This document shows, one piece after another, positions 26,986 through 35,808 of a DNA stretch of 64,000 bases. Positions within the stretch are counted from its first letter, which is position 1. Each line of letters begins with the position of its first letter. A program made the position numbers and the translations under genes. This DNA is from Christensenella tenuis. Lineage in GTDB: Bacteria > Bacillota > Clostridia > Christensenellales > Christensenellaceae. Location: positions 62,001 through 126,000 of the forward strand of contig NZ_JACOON010000006.1 in assembly GCF_014287795.1 (NCBI RefSeq). The letters are read 5' to 3'. The notes beneath the pieces are model-generated. The model saw only the letters and a list, made by a program, of their open reading frames with translations, had not been told where the DNA came from and searched no databases.

Positions 26986-26994
26986 CTGCACATA

Positions 26995-27102
26995 TCTTCT
27001 TTCATCCAGACTATACTGTCGGCTCCGGAATTGCGCCGGATCTACCGCTTTACGGCTCGTGGGCTATTACCACCGGTGGGGACTTGCACCCCGCCCTGAA
27101 GA
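26995..27102 (-). ncRNA. FMN riboswitch (RFN element)
   Basis: In the reverse sense the conserved RFN blocks occur in order: TCTTCAGGGCGGGGTGCAAG, CCCCACCGGTGGTAA, GCCCACGAGC, GATCCGG, TTCCGGAGCCGACAG and AGTCTGGATGAAAGAAGA. This aptamer binds FMN and turns off the riboflavin transporter operon. Confidence 0.97.
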
Positions 27103-27127
27103 CATTTTATTCAGATGTTCGTGTTAT

Positions 27128-27156
27128 ATTTTAGCACCATATTTTTAAAATAGCAA
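27128..27156 (-). promoter_or_regulatory. Sigma-A promoter of the riboswitch operon
   Basis: In the reverse sense TTGCTA, 17 bases, TAAAAT, ending about 25 bases before the RFN element. Confidence 0.75.
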
Positions 27157-27257
27157 GGAAATACAGGCTTTTTTAGCGGAATTCTCTCCCGCGCCGTCCT
27201 TCCGCAAAACGGCTTCTCCCGGCCTTCCAGGAACAGCGGGCTATTTAAACCGTTCCC

Positions 27258-27389
27258 TCAAATTTTCCGAAGGTTTAACGCGAAAGAAGAGCCGCAGGCC
27301 GCACTGCCGCCTGCCCCGCCGCCGATCTGTTTCAGCATATCATCCGTCAGCTCGATCTGTCCCGTTTTTTTGTTTGCCCGTTCCACCAT
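27258..27389 (-). CDS. 43-residue peptide with a double-glycine leader (possible bacteriocin/RiPP precursor)
   Basis: A short gene with AGGAGG 6 bases before its ATG at 27389. The first half is charged and ends in ELTDDMLKQIGGG, the classical leader of peptides exported and cleaved by C39-type ABC transporters (LTDEML-x-x-GG pattern). The putative core, after GG at residues 23-24, is short and Gly/Ser/Ala-rich with one Cys: GAGGSAACGSSF, then ALNLRKI. Nothing nearby looks like a maturase or peptidase-transporter; the next gene upstream encodes a small four-helix membrane protein that could be an immunity protein or simply a neighbour. Gene reality is well supported by the ribosome site and the leader; the function is inferred. 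Confidence 0.65.
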   Translation of the reverse strand: MVERANKKTGQIELTDDMLKQIGGGAGGSAACGSSFALNLRKI

Positions 27390-27520
27390 ACGGTTCCTCC
27401 TGCTCATACTGTGCTATTTTATAGGCTTTCTCATCTTATTGATACGCGGAAAGCAAAAAGCACCCCAATACCTGCCGTCCTCGCGCCAATTCCACCTTGC
27501 ACAGCGAACTCTTTATTGAC

Positions 27521-27901
27521 TCATATTGCGTTTATAAGCATCAGTATTCCAAATAAAAGGAACCAGACAGAGTAACCGAAAAAAAAGGCCGCCAAGGCAA
27601 TGTAATACGAATAGGCTTTTTGGAAGCCATAGGCCGCCAAAAATACGTCCGCCGCGAAATAGCCTATTCCTGCCATGAGCATCAAGAGCATATATAATAT
27701 TTCTATTTCATAAAAAGCGGTATTATATATAGCATATATAGCTTCTATTCCTAAATATCCAATCCCGATACCCAATAATATCCATAAAATAATACGCGGT
27801 TTCCGCAAATGGGGATGCTTTTTCAGCGCGGAGCCCATCGCCCCGTTCATCGCCGAAACAATCCCAATGATGATTAAAATAATAAATACAGTCGCTCCCA
27901 T
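27521..27901 (-). CDS. Small four-helix membrane protein, unknown function
   Basis: A 126-residue protein that is mostly hydrophobic, with four helices (VFIILIIIGIVSAM, IILWILLGIGIGYLGIEAIYAIY, ILYMLLMLMAGIGYFAADVFLAAY and ALAAFFFGYSVWFLLFGILM). No family is recognised. It lies 131 bases upstream of the double-glycine peptide on the same strand. Its base composition is more AT-rich than its neighbours, which may point to recent transfer. Confidence 0.6.
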   Translation of the reverse strand: MGATVFIILIIIGIVSAMNGAMGSALKKHPHLRKPRIILWILLGIGIGYLGIEAIYAIYNTAFYEIEILYMLLMLMAGIGYFAADVFLAAYGFQKAYSYYIALAAFFFGYSVWFLLFGILMLINAI

Positions 27902-28017
27902 AACGTCCTCGCCGTCCCGCCCCGGGCTGAAATAAAAAAACCATTTTCTGTTAGATACGGCCGGCGGAAATCAAAATTTTATGATACGCCGTTAGCCCCG
28001 CGTCTCTTTTTTCTCTT

Positions 28018-29334
28018 TTATTCTTCCTGCTTCTTTTCCCTGCCGATGAACCGGCGGTATTCGTGCACTTTTTGTTCGTAGCCCTGCATGGAGGGACGGT
28101 AGAACACCCGGTCTTTCATTTCGTCCGGCAGGTATTGCTGCTTTACATAATGCCGCGGGTAATCGTGCGCGTATTTATAGTCTTTCCCTTTTTTTTCATG
28201 CTTTGCCTTTTCGAAATTCGCATCCTGCAAATAGGCGGGCACATCCTGCCGCGATGCTTCCCGCGCGGCCTTCGCCGCAGCGTCCACCGCGAGGAGCACG
28301 CTGTTGCTTTTGGGCGATTCACACAGATAGATAATGGCCTGCGCGATATTGAGGCGCGCCTCCGGCATGCCGTTAAAATCAAGCGCCTGCATCGCCGCAA
28401 CGCACTGGTTGAGGACGCTCGGGTTCGCGAGGCCCACGTCTTCCGACGCATGCGCGATCATGCGCCGCACGGGCACGCGCGGGTCTACCCCCGCGTAGAT
28501 CATGCGCGCAAACCAGAAAAGCGCCGCGTCGCTGTCGCTCCCGCGCAGGGACTTACAGAACGCAGACAGCATATCGTAATATTCGTTGTCGTCCATGCGC
28601 ACGGCACGCTGCTGGATAGACTGCTCCGCGATCTCGAGAGTAATATGCACCCTGCCCTTTGCGTCCGGCTTTGTGGTGAGCACCGCAAGTTCGAGCGCGT
28701 TGAGCGCGCTCCGCACGTCCCCGTTGGAGACGGACGCCCAATGGGCCGCCGCTTCTTCATCAATCGTAAGGTTCATATTGCCAAAGCCGCGGTCCCCGTC
28801 TTTTGCCGCGCGGAAGACCGCTTTTTTGATATCCTCTTCGTCAAGCGCATAAAATTCGAACAGGCGGCAGCGGGAAACGATAGCGCCCGTCATTGCGGCC
28901 ATCGGGTTTTCCGTCGTGGAGCCAATCAGCTTGATGACCCCGCTTTCCATCGCGGGGAGGACGCTGTCCGACTGTGATTTTGACCAGCGGTGGCACTCGT
29001 CGAGCAGCAGGAAGCTTTCCCTGCCGTACAACTTCAGGTTGCTTTCCGCCTTGTCGATCACTTCGCGGACGTCCTTGACGCCGCTCGTGACCGCATTGAG
29101 TTTATAAAAATCACTGCCCGTCGTATGCGCGACGATCGCCGCAAGCGTGCTTTTTCCGCATCCGGGCGGACCCCAGAAGATGCACGAACCAAGCTTATCC
29201 GCCTCGATGGCGCGGCGAAGCAGGGTGTGTTTTCCCACGATATGCTCCTGCCCCAGAAATTCGTCGAGGCTGCGCGGGCGCATCCTGTCCGCGAGCGGGG
29301 CGCTTTTTTCCAAATTTCCGGAAAACAAATCCAC
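28018..29334 (-). CDS. rarA: Replication-associated recombination protein RarA (MgsA)
   Basis: A AAA+ ATPase of 438 residues acting at stalled replication forks. The N-terminal region reads MRPRSLDEFLGQEHIVG, the Walker A motif GPPGCGKSTLA, Walker B LLLDECHRW (the usual DEIHRF altered), sensor 1 GSTTENP, and Arg finger SRC. The C-terminal tetramerisation domain is complete (QKVHEYRRF near the end). The ATG at 29334 is a reasonable family start. A single gene. Confidence 0.95.
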   Translation of the reverse strand: MDLFSGNLEKSAPLADRMRPRSLDEFLGQEHIVGKHTLLRRAIEADKLGSCIFWGPPGCGKSTLAAIVAHTTGSDFYKLNAVTSGVKDVREVIDKAESNLKLYGRESFLLLDECHRWSKSQSDSVLPAMESGVIKLIGSTTENPMAAMTGAIVSRCRLFEFYALDEEDIKKAVFRAAKDGDRGFGNMNLTIDEEAAAHWASVSNGDVRSALNALELAVLTTKPDAKGRVHITLEIAEQSIQQRAVRMDDNEYYDMLSAFCKSLRGSDSDAALFWFARMIYAGVDPRVPVRRMIAHASEDVGLANPSVLNQCVAAMQALDFNGMPEARLNIAQAIIYLCESPKSNSVLLAVDAAAKAAREASRQDVPAYLQDANFEKAKHEKKGKDYKYAHDYPRHYVKQQYLPDEMKDRVFYRPSMQGYEQKVHEYRRFIGREKKQEE

Positions 29335-29543
29335 GGTTTACTCCCTTCGGCCGCTTTGCCGCCGTTTCCTGCCGCGGCGGCCTTTTGCTCCATATCACAG
29401 AGCATTTACGGCGGTTTCTTCTTTACTATTTCTATTATATACCATTGCCCGTTCAAATTCAGTGCGTTTCCAAAAATTTTAACCCGCTTGCCTGCAATCC
29501 TGAAAAATGAATCCGGTCTCCCGGCAGAAGCTTGGTATTTCTA

Positions 29544-29572
29544 TTGAAAATGCGGCTTTCCCATATTATAAT
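29544..29572 (+). promoter_or_regulatory. Sigma-A promoter of serC
   Basis: TTGAAA, 17 bases, TATAAT, about 70 bases before the serC ATG. Confidence 0.88.
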
Positions 29573-29650
29573 GATATTTGTATATGATATTTGGGACAGA
29601 ACAGGCTTACTGCACTGTATCCTGTCCTTCAATTTTTAGGAGGTCTTGTA

Positions 29651-30736
29651 ATGGAAGAAAGAGTGTACAACTTTTCGGCCGGCCCGGCGTGCCTGCCTAT
29701 GGACGTGCTGAAACAGGCGCAGAAAGACTTTATTTCGTATGGCGAGAGCGGTATGAACGTGATGGAAATGAGCCACCGCAGCGCCGAATACCAAAGCATT
29801 ATCGACACGGCTGGGGCAGACCTGCGCGAGCTGCTGAACATCCCGGACAATTACGACGTGCTGTTTTTGCAGGGCGGCGCATCCATGCAGTTTGCCATGG
29901 TTCCTATGAACCTGATGACAAAGCATAAGAAGATCCATGCGGTCAACACGGGCCAGTGGTCGAGGAAGGCGATTGCCGAAGCCAAAAAGTTTGGCGAAGT
30001 GAATGTTGTCGCGTCCTCTGAGGACAAGACATTCTCTTATATCCCGAAGCTTTCGGCGGAACTGTTTACGCCGGATGCCGATTATGTACACATTACTTCC
30101 AACAACACGATTTACGGAACGAAGTATACGAAGCTTCCCCCGGTGGGGAACCTTCCGCTCGTCTCCGATATGTCCTCCTGCATCCTTTCCGAAGAGATCA
30201 ACGTGGCGGATTACGGTCTGATTTACGCGGGCGCGCAGAAAAACATCGGCCCCGCGGGCGTAACCATCGTGATCGCGCGCAAGGACCTTGTGGAAAACGC
30301 ACCGGAAGATATCCCCACGATGCTGCGTTATAAGACGCATGCGGATAATGGCTCCATGTTCAACACGCCCCCTACCTACGCGATCTACATCGCGGGGCTG
30401 GTGTTCAAACACCTGAAAAAGCTGGGCGGCGTTTCTGAAATGGAGAAGATCAACCGGGAAAAAGCGGCGATGCTGTATGATTTCCTCGATAATTCGTCCC
30501 TCTTCAGCGCAACCGTCTCGGGCGCGGACCGTTCGATGATGAACGTACCTTTTGTGACGGGAGACGCGGAGCTCGATAAGGAATTTGTCGCCGAAGCGAA
30601 AAAGGCAGGCCTTGTGAACCTCAAGGGGCACCGCAGCGTGGGCGGCATGCGCGCGAGCATTTATAACGCGATGCCCGAAGACGGCGTGCGCACCCTGATC
30701 GCGTTCATGGCGGAGTTTGAAGCAAAACACAGGTAA
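29651..30736 (+). CDS. serC: Phosphoserine aminotransferase
   Basis: A PLP enzyme of 361 residues that makes phosphoserine from 3-phosphohydroxypyruvate. The N-terminal signature is VYNFSAGPACLP, followed by VMEMSHRS and FLQGGASMQFAMVPMN. The PLP-binding Lys is in YAGAQKNIGPAG near residue 197. The C-terminus has GHRSVGGMRASIYNA. The ATG at 29651 has AGGAGGT 7 bases upstream and a consensus promoter further up. serA follows after a 454-base spacer filled with tandem repeats, so the two serine genes probably form one operon. Confidence 0.97.
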   Translation: MEERVYNFSAGPACLPMDVLKQAQKDFISYGESGMNVMEMSHRSAEYQSIIDTAGADLRELLNIPDNYDVLFLQGGASMQFAMVPMNLMTKHKKIHAVNTGQWSRKAIAEAKKFGEVNVVASSEDKTFSYIPKLSAELFTPDADYVHITSNNTIYGTKYTKLPPVGNLPLVSDMSSCILSEEINVADYGLIYAGAQKNIGPAGVTIVIARKDLVENAPEDIPTMLRYKTHADNGSMFNTPPTYAIYIAGLVFKHLKKLGGVSEMEKINREKAAMLYDFLDNSSLFSATVSGADRSMMNVPFVTGDAELDKEFVAEAKKAGLVNLKGHRSVGGMRASIYNAMPEDGVRTLIAFMAEFEAKHR

Positions 30737-30780
30737 AAAATCCGGGAGAGGCGCAGCTTCTTCTGAAAGCAAACGCGTCG

Positions 30781-31167
30781 CAGGGCGCAAAGGGCCCCGG
30801 GCGACTCGAATGAGCGAAGCGAATGAGTCGTTTGGGGAAAAGGAGCAGCTGCCCGTAGAGTGAAATTTCCGAAGCGTTAGCGCAGGAAACGAACGAAAAG
30901 GGCATGCCGCAGGGCGCAAAGGGCCCCGGGCGACTCGAATGAGCGAAGCGAATGAGTCGTTTGGGGAAAAGGAGCAGCTGCCCGTAGAGTGAAATTTCCG
31001 AAGCGTTAGCGCAGGAAACGAACGAAAAGGGCATGCCGCAGGGCGCAAAGGGCCCCGGGCGACTCGAATGAGCGAAGCGAATGAGTCGTTTGGGGAAAAG
31101 GAGCAGCTGCCCGTAGAGTGAAATTTCCGAAGCGTTAGCGCAGGAAACGAACGAAAAGGGCATGCTG
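30781..31167 (+). repeat. Three tandem copies of a 129-bp element between serC and serA
   Basis: Copies start at 30781, 30910 and 31039 and appear identical except for one base at the very end of the third. Each copy holds inverted repeats able to fold: CGACTC...GAGTCG inside CCCC/GGGG, and TTTCC-gaa-GCG-ttag-CGC-a-GGAAA. The first also contains the direct repeat GAATGAG twice. The period is a multiple of three, so both reverse frames stay open, but they run antisense to serC and lack a ribosome site. No family is recognised. Confidence 0.95.
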
Positions 31168-31190
31168 CGACGTAAGAAAGGAGCAATATT

Positions 31191-32354
31191 ATGCATACAA
31201 TCAAAAAGCTGAATAAAATATCGCCCGTGATTTACGATTATCTTCCGAAGGAAAACTACAACGTTTCATCCCATCTGGAAGACGACAGCGAAGGGTTCAT
31301 CGTGCGCAGCGCAGACTGCCACGGCATGGATTTTTCGGAAAATACCGTCGCCATTGCGCGGGCGGGCGCGGGAACGAACAACATCCCGATCGACCAGTGC
31401 ACGGAAAAGGGTATCGTGGTGTTCAACACGCCCGGCGCGAACGCAAACGGCGTGAAGGAACTGGTGATTGGGGCGATGATCGCGGCTTCGCGCAACCTTC
31501 CCGAGGCATACGACTGGGCCAAGACCTTAAAGGGCCAGGACGGCGTTCCAGCGCTGGTGGAAAAGGGTAAGGGCCAGTTTGTGGGCGGCGAGGTCAAAGG
31601 CAAGACCCTCGGCGTGATCGGCCTTGGGGCCATCGGCATCATGGTGGCGAACGCGGCTTCGGCCATCGGCATGAACGTCATCGGCTACGACCCGTTCCTG
31701 TCAGTGGACAGGGCATGGTCGATCTCCATGTACACGCATAAGGCGGAAAAGCTGGACGAACTGCTTGAAAAAGCGGATTTCATTACCCTGCACATTCCCC
31801 AGAACGATAAAACAAAGGGCTTTTTGAGCACACCCGAGTTTTCCAAGATGAAAGATGGCGTGATCGTCCTCAACTTCGCCCGCGGCGGCCTCGTGAAGAC
31901 GACGTCCCTGTTCGATGCGATGGAGAGCGGCAAGGTAAAGAAATATGTGACGGATTTTCCGGACGACGATATGCTCTGCCACCCGAATGTGCTTGCGATC
32001 CCCCATCTTGGCGCTTCTACACCTGAGAGTGAAGAAAACTGTGCGGTGATGGCCGCAAAACAATTGCGCGATTTCTTTGAGACGGGTACGATCGTCAATT
32101 CCGTCAATATGCCGGAGTGCATCGTGCCGCCGTCTGATGCGGTACGCGTAACGGTCATCCATAAAAACCTCACAAATATGGTGGGGCAGATTACCAACAC
32201 CATTGCGAAATACAGCCTTAATATTGCGGATATGGCCAATAAATCCCGCGGGGATATCGCATATACGGTGCTGAATCTCGATCATGAAATTTCGCAGGAA
32301 GCAATTGACGAAATCATCTCGATTGACGGCGTCATCAAACTGCGTGTGATCTGA
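31191..32354 (+). CDS. serA: D-3-phosphoglycerate dehydrogenase
   Basis: The first enzyme of serine biosynthesis, 387 residues, with a C-terminal ACT domain that usually binds serine as feedback inhibitor. The catalytic domain shows RAGAGTNNIPID, the NAD-binding GVIGLGAIGIMVA near residue 143, LNFARGGLV (catalytic Arg) and IPHLGASTPESEENC (catalytic His). The ACT part starts near residue 315 (VRVTVIHKNLTNMVGQI). AAGGAG precedes the ATG. It lies downstream of serC and the repeats. serB is not in the window. Confidence 0.95.
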   Translation: MHTIKKLNKISPVIYDYLPKENYNVSSHLEDDSEGFIVRSADCHGMDFSENTVAIARAGAGTNNIPIDQCTEKGIVVFNTPGANANGVKELVIGAMIAASRNLPEAYDWAKTLKGQDGVPALVEKGKGQFVGGEVKGKTLGVIGLGAIGIMVANAASAIGMNVIGYDPFLSVDRAWSISMYTHKAEKLDELLEKADFITLHIPQNDKTKGFLSTPEFSKMKDGVIVLNFARGGLVKTTSLFDAMESGKVKKYVTDFPDDDMLCHPNVLAIPHLGASTPESEENCAVMAAKQLRDFFETGTIVNSVNMPECIVPPSDAVRVTVIHKNLTNMVGQITNTIAKYSLNIADMANKSRGDIAYTVLNLDHEISQEAIDEIISIDGVIKLRVI

Positions 32355-32355
32355 C

Positions 32356-32565
32356 ATGAGCGAAAAAAAATGGGGAATTATCCTCATCGCAACAAGCGCC
32401 GTTCTCATAACGGCAATTTCCCTGTTGTTCTTTACGCTGAAAAGCCCGGATATGGGCACTGCCGCGCAGTGGGCCATCCGCATTTTTGCGGTTGCAGCCT
32501 GTGCGGTGCAGTTCATTGTCTTTATCCTGTTTGCCCGGGCGTTTAAAAAGAACCGGAAGTATTAA
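32356..32565 (+). CDS. Small two-helix membrane protein, unknown function
   Basis: A protein of 69 residues starting 1 base after the serA stop, so it is translationally coupled to it. Two hydrophobic helices (IILIATSAVLITAISLLFF and IFAVAACAVQFIVFILFARAF) and a basic end KKNRKY. No family is recognised. It probably belongs to the serine operon by position only. Confidence 0.65.
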   Translation: MSEKKWGIILIATSAVLITAISLLFFTLKSPDMGTAAQWAIRIFAVAACAVQFIVFILFARAFKKNRKY

Positions 32566-32665
32566 CCTGAAACAGAGGCGGCGTGGCTTAGGGCTCATCC
32601 GGCACCAAGAAACCGGAAGATTCCCGTGCTGCGCCGTCTTTTTCAATGGATTGAAAGGAGCCCTG

Positions 32666-33184
32666 ATGAAGCACAACGAAGCATTGGACGATTTATCAAA
32701 AGAAGAGCTGATTCGCCTGGTCGGCCTCTATTCTAAAAACTGGCTGGCGCTCGACGGCGTGTGGTTTCAGTCCATCGAACAGAAGCTGGGTATGGACGAA
32801 GCCATGCTGCACGATGCGCGGGCATGGGAGCGGTTTACCGTGATCGAAGCGCGCAGGATCAAAAAATTTCTGGACCTGCCCGAATACGCGGGACTCAACG
32901 GCCTCAAAAAAGCGCTTTCCCTGCGGTTTTACGCGAACATCAACGAAGATGAAGCCATCCTGCACGGAAATACGCTTTTATACCGCACCCTCTCCTGCCG
33001 GGTACAAAACGCGCGTGGACGCAAAAATATGGAATTCCATCCGTGCAAGCCTGTCGGAGAGATCGAATATGCCGGGTTTGCCCGCACGATCGATCCGCGT
33101 ATCAGCTGCGAATGCCTGAGTTGTTATCCGGAAATCACGGACGATACGTGCGCATGTTCATGGCTGTTCACACTGCACGAATAA
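32666..33184 (+). CDS. DUF6125 family protein
   Basis: A 172-residue soluble protein, ATG at 32666 with GAAAGGAG 5 bases upstream. The N-terminal helix LSKEELIRLVGLYSKNWLALDGVWF and the later EFHPCKPVGEIEYAGFAR, RISCECLSCYP and CACSWLF, with clustered cysteines, agree with DUF6125. The cysteines could bind iron-sulfur or zinc; the family function is unknown. It follows the serine genes on the same strand and ends at a strong terminator. Confidence 0.75.
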   Translation: MKHNEALDDLSKEELIRLVGLYSKNWLALDGVWFQSIEQKLGMDEAMLHDARAWERFTVIEARRIKKFLDLPEYAGLNGLKKALSLRFYANINEDEAILHGNTLLYRTLSCRVQNARGRKNMEFHPCKPVGEIEYAGFARTIDPRISCECLSCYPEITDDTCACSWLFTLHE

Positions 33185-33203
33185 GTTCTACCAAGAGGCG
33201 CAA

Positions 33204-33240
33204 GGGGGCTGTTCCTCAAAGAAACAGCCCCCTTATTTTA
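33204..33240 (+). terminator. Terminator after the DUF6125 gene
   Basis: GGGGGCTGTT / AACAGCCCCC with a 9-base loop, then TTATTTTATTTT. It likely ends the serC-serA transcript as well. Confidence 0.8.
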
Positions 33241-33318
33241 TTTTGCTTTTTATCTTTCCCGCGCAGCGTTTTTGCTGCCGGAAAATTCCTTATCTGCTTT
33301 TTATCCGTTCTTTGCTTT

Positions 33319-35484
33319 TCATTCCTCTTGAGCCGCTTTTCCGCTGTTCTCCACCCCCGTCAGCATCTCCGAATAGGCGGTTTCGTCTACGAGGCCGCGC
33401 AAGATGGACGTTTTGGGGACCGTCCCCTCGTCCGTATCCGTTTCCACGACCACAAGGTACAGCTTCCCGTCATCCTCATTGAGGGCAACGATCCAGTTTA
33501 CCTCGCGTGAGTTGTTTGCTCCTACCTGCGCGGTTCCCGTTTTTCCGAGGACATTCCTGTCTCCGAGGTGTGCTTCATAGCCCGTCCCGTCCACCATAAC
33601 GCGCTTTAAGGCGGGCCTGATAATGTCGATGGCCTTTTGGCTCATCGTTCCCTCTTTGAAAGCGGAGGGGGATGTTTCCTCTATCGTTGTCTCTGTCTCG
33701 TCCTCCCCTTCGATGGTGAAGGTGCGGTTTACAATATGGGGGTTTACCATAGTTCCGCCGTTTTCAATGGCAGTATACATGCATGCAAGCTGGAGCGGAG
33801 TAATTACGAGCTCGCCCGTGCCGTAACCGGTACGTGCCAGCCAGTCCAGCCAGTCGACCTCATCTTCAGACTGGCTCAGCATACTGGAGGCTGTCACCGG
33901 CAGTTCAAACTGCGGCGCTTCGCCGATCCCGATCTTTTCCATATAGGATTTAAAGGGATCGACCCCGGCCTGCAAAGCATAGTAAGCGAAAAAGATGTTA
34001 TCGGACGATTTCATCGCCATTTCGTAATTATAGGGCGATTCCGCAACGGTTTTAGAGAAAATCGCCCCCGAATGCCAGCCTTCAACGTCCGGCGTCCAAC
34101 TGTAGGATCCGCTTTCGTTGCCCTCGGAATGCGGCTGCTTCTTTGTGATCGGCGGAACGGAATCCGCGTCAAGCAGCCCCGCCTCAATGGCAGGCAGCGA
34201 GGAAAACGGCTTGAACGAAGAACCCGGCATATAGGCCGACTGGATCGCGCGGTTGTAAAGCGGGTTGTCTTCGTCGTCATTGTAATAATTCCATGTTTCT
34301 TCTTCCAATGGAAAGTTGAACAGGTTATTGTCGAACGACGGATAGGAAACCATCGTTTCTACCGCGCCCGTTGTGTAATCCATCACGATGACCGCGCCGC
34401 TTTGCCCGTCCACAAGGTTGGACGCCATCAACGTGTATGCGCGTTCCTGCGTTTTGGAGTTGATGGAAAGCTCAATATTCTGGCCGTCCGTCTTTTCATC
34501 TTCGAACAGGATCTGTTTGAGGTTGCCCTTTTCGTCTTCAATATAGATTATCCGTCCGTCGCTGCCGCGCAGGATATCCTCGTATTGCATTTCAAGCCCG
34601 GACTTTCCCACGGTGGAATATTCCGACAGGTCTTCGTTTGCCGCCAGCTGCTCTTCAGACGGCGAACCGAGGTACCCGATGATGTGGGCCGCATCGTCTT
34701 TCAATGGATAATACCGCACGGGTGAAAAACGGGAATTGTCAAACCCGAGGCCGTTTATGCCCGCAATGGCCTCCTTTTGCTCGTCCGTAATCGTCCCTTT
34801 GGGATAGGAGAGCAATACTTCGAGCGGATAGCCTTTTTCTACCGCATTATCATATTTTTTCTGGATTTTTTCCGTGTCCGCCGCAAAATTTTGTGACAGG
34901 AAGGATTTTACTTCCTCGATATCCGGCCCTTTTTCAAGGTCGATATACACGCTGTCCGCATAATCGTTTTTGGCGAGCACCGCGCCGTCTGCGGAAAAAA
35001 TTTCCCCGCGCGCGCCCGTCTGCGTCGTGGACCGCACCTTATCGCCCTCCGAGAGCTGCGGCAGAATAAGGCTTGGGGTATACAGCACCGTATATCCCTG
35101 CGGCCCCGCGACAATGTCTGCGGAATACTCGTACGTGAGCACGCCCAGGAGCTTGCTGGTAAGCGCGAGCGAATACTTTAGCTCATATTCGTTATCGGAA
35201 ACCGGTTCCACGCTGCGGGAGACAAGCTTGACGTCGGAAATTTCCAACGCGTCATAAATATTTGTGAAACGCGCCGCAAATTCTTCCCTCGTATTGACGT
35301 CCGACGTAAGCACATACACATAATCGAACGCCCCCGCATAGTCGCGGGAGACAAGCTTGCTGACAAAAGCGCTACCCACGCTGTCGGCGCTTTCCCGGGC
35401 GGCGGAACAGCCCGTAAGCCCGGCCGCAGTGGATGAAATAAGCATCAGAAGCACAAGTGTATAAATAAGAAGTTTCTTTTTCAT
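33319..35484 (-). CDS. Class B penicillin-binding protein, lipoprotein-anchored
   Basis: A 721-residue protein from the ATG at 35484, with AAAGGAAA upstream. The signal region LLMLISSTAAGLTGC has a lipobox Cys. Next comes an NTF2-like MecA-N domain (residues about 30-150), a dimerisation domain with GLEMQYEDIL, and the transpeptidase domain. Active-site motifs are PGSSFKPF (SxxK), SSDNIFF (SxN) and LGKTGTAQ (KTG). It crosslinks peptidoglycan outside the membrane; the MecA-N domain places it with PBP3/MecA-like low-affinity enzymes, but that is not proof of resistance. A single gene. Confidence 0.93.
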   Translation of the reverse strand: MKKKLLIYTLVLLMLISSTAAGLTGCSAARESADSVGSAFVSKLVSRDYAGAFDYVYVLTSDVNTREEFAARFTNIYDALEISDVKLVSRSVEPVSDNEYELKYSLALTSKLLGVLTYEYSADIVAGPQGYTVLYTPSLILPQLSEGDKVRSTTQTGARGEIFSADGAVLAKNDYADSVYIDLEKGPDIEEVKSFLSQNFAADTEKIQKKYDNAVEKGYPLEVLLSYPKGTITDEQKEAIAGINGLGFDNSRFSPVRYYPLKDDAAHIIGYLGSPSEEQLAANEDLSEYSTVGKSGLEMQYEDILRGSDGRIIYIEDEKGNLKQILFEDEKTDGQNIELSINSKTQERAYTLMASNLVDGQSGAVIVMDYTTGAVETMVSYPSFDNNLFNFPLEEETWNYYNDDEDNPLYNRAIQSAYMPGSSFKPFSSLPAIEAGLLDADSVPPITKKQPHSEGNESGSYSWTPDVEGWHSGAIFSKTVAESPYNYEMAMKSSDNIFFAYYALQAGVDPFKSYMEKIGIGEAPQFELPVTASSMLSQSEDEVDWLDWLARTGYGTGELVITPLQLACMYTAIENGGTMVNPHIVNRTFTIEGEDETETTIEETSPSAFKEGTMSQKAIDIIRPALKRVMVDGTGYEAHLGDRNVLGKTGTAQVGANNSREVNWIVALNEDDGKLYLVVVETDTDEGTVPKTSILRGLVDETAYSEMLTGVENSGKAAQEE

Positions 35485-35808
35485 AGGTTTCCTTTTACCA
35501 GTAGCCAATCAATGAACAAACCGTCTGCAGGAAAAACGCCGCACACGCAATGGCAAGGGCTATTCCTCCGGCTTTCCGGCCCTTTCCCACAGCTCATTTT
35601 TGTACCATTATACTATTATTTCACAATAATTGCAAAAACGTTACATTTTGTTCATACCCGTGTTCCATGCAGATTTATTTTATACAAAATATGCTTTGCA
35701 GAGCCATTTCCGCACATGCGCGCCCGTTTGACTTTTGCGGACTTTTGGAGTATAATACCCATACGTTTTGCGGGATAGGGTAATTCCGCGAAAAGACGGA
35801 GGAAATTT

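Noticed and set aside
30781..31167. CRISPR array
   Set aside because: The units are 129 bp and contiguous with no variable spacers, and no cas genes are present.
29636..31204. 522-codon open frame on the minus strand across serC and the repeats, giving three 43-residue repeats
   Set aside because: It runs antisense to serC and has no ribosome site. The repeat region stays open only because 129 is a multiple of three and the unit lacks stops in two reverse frames.
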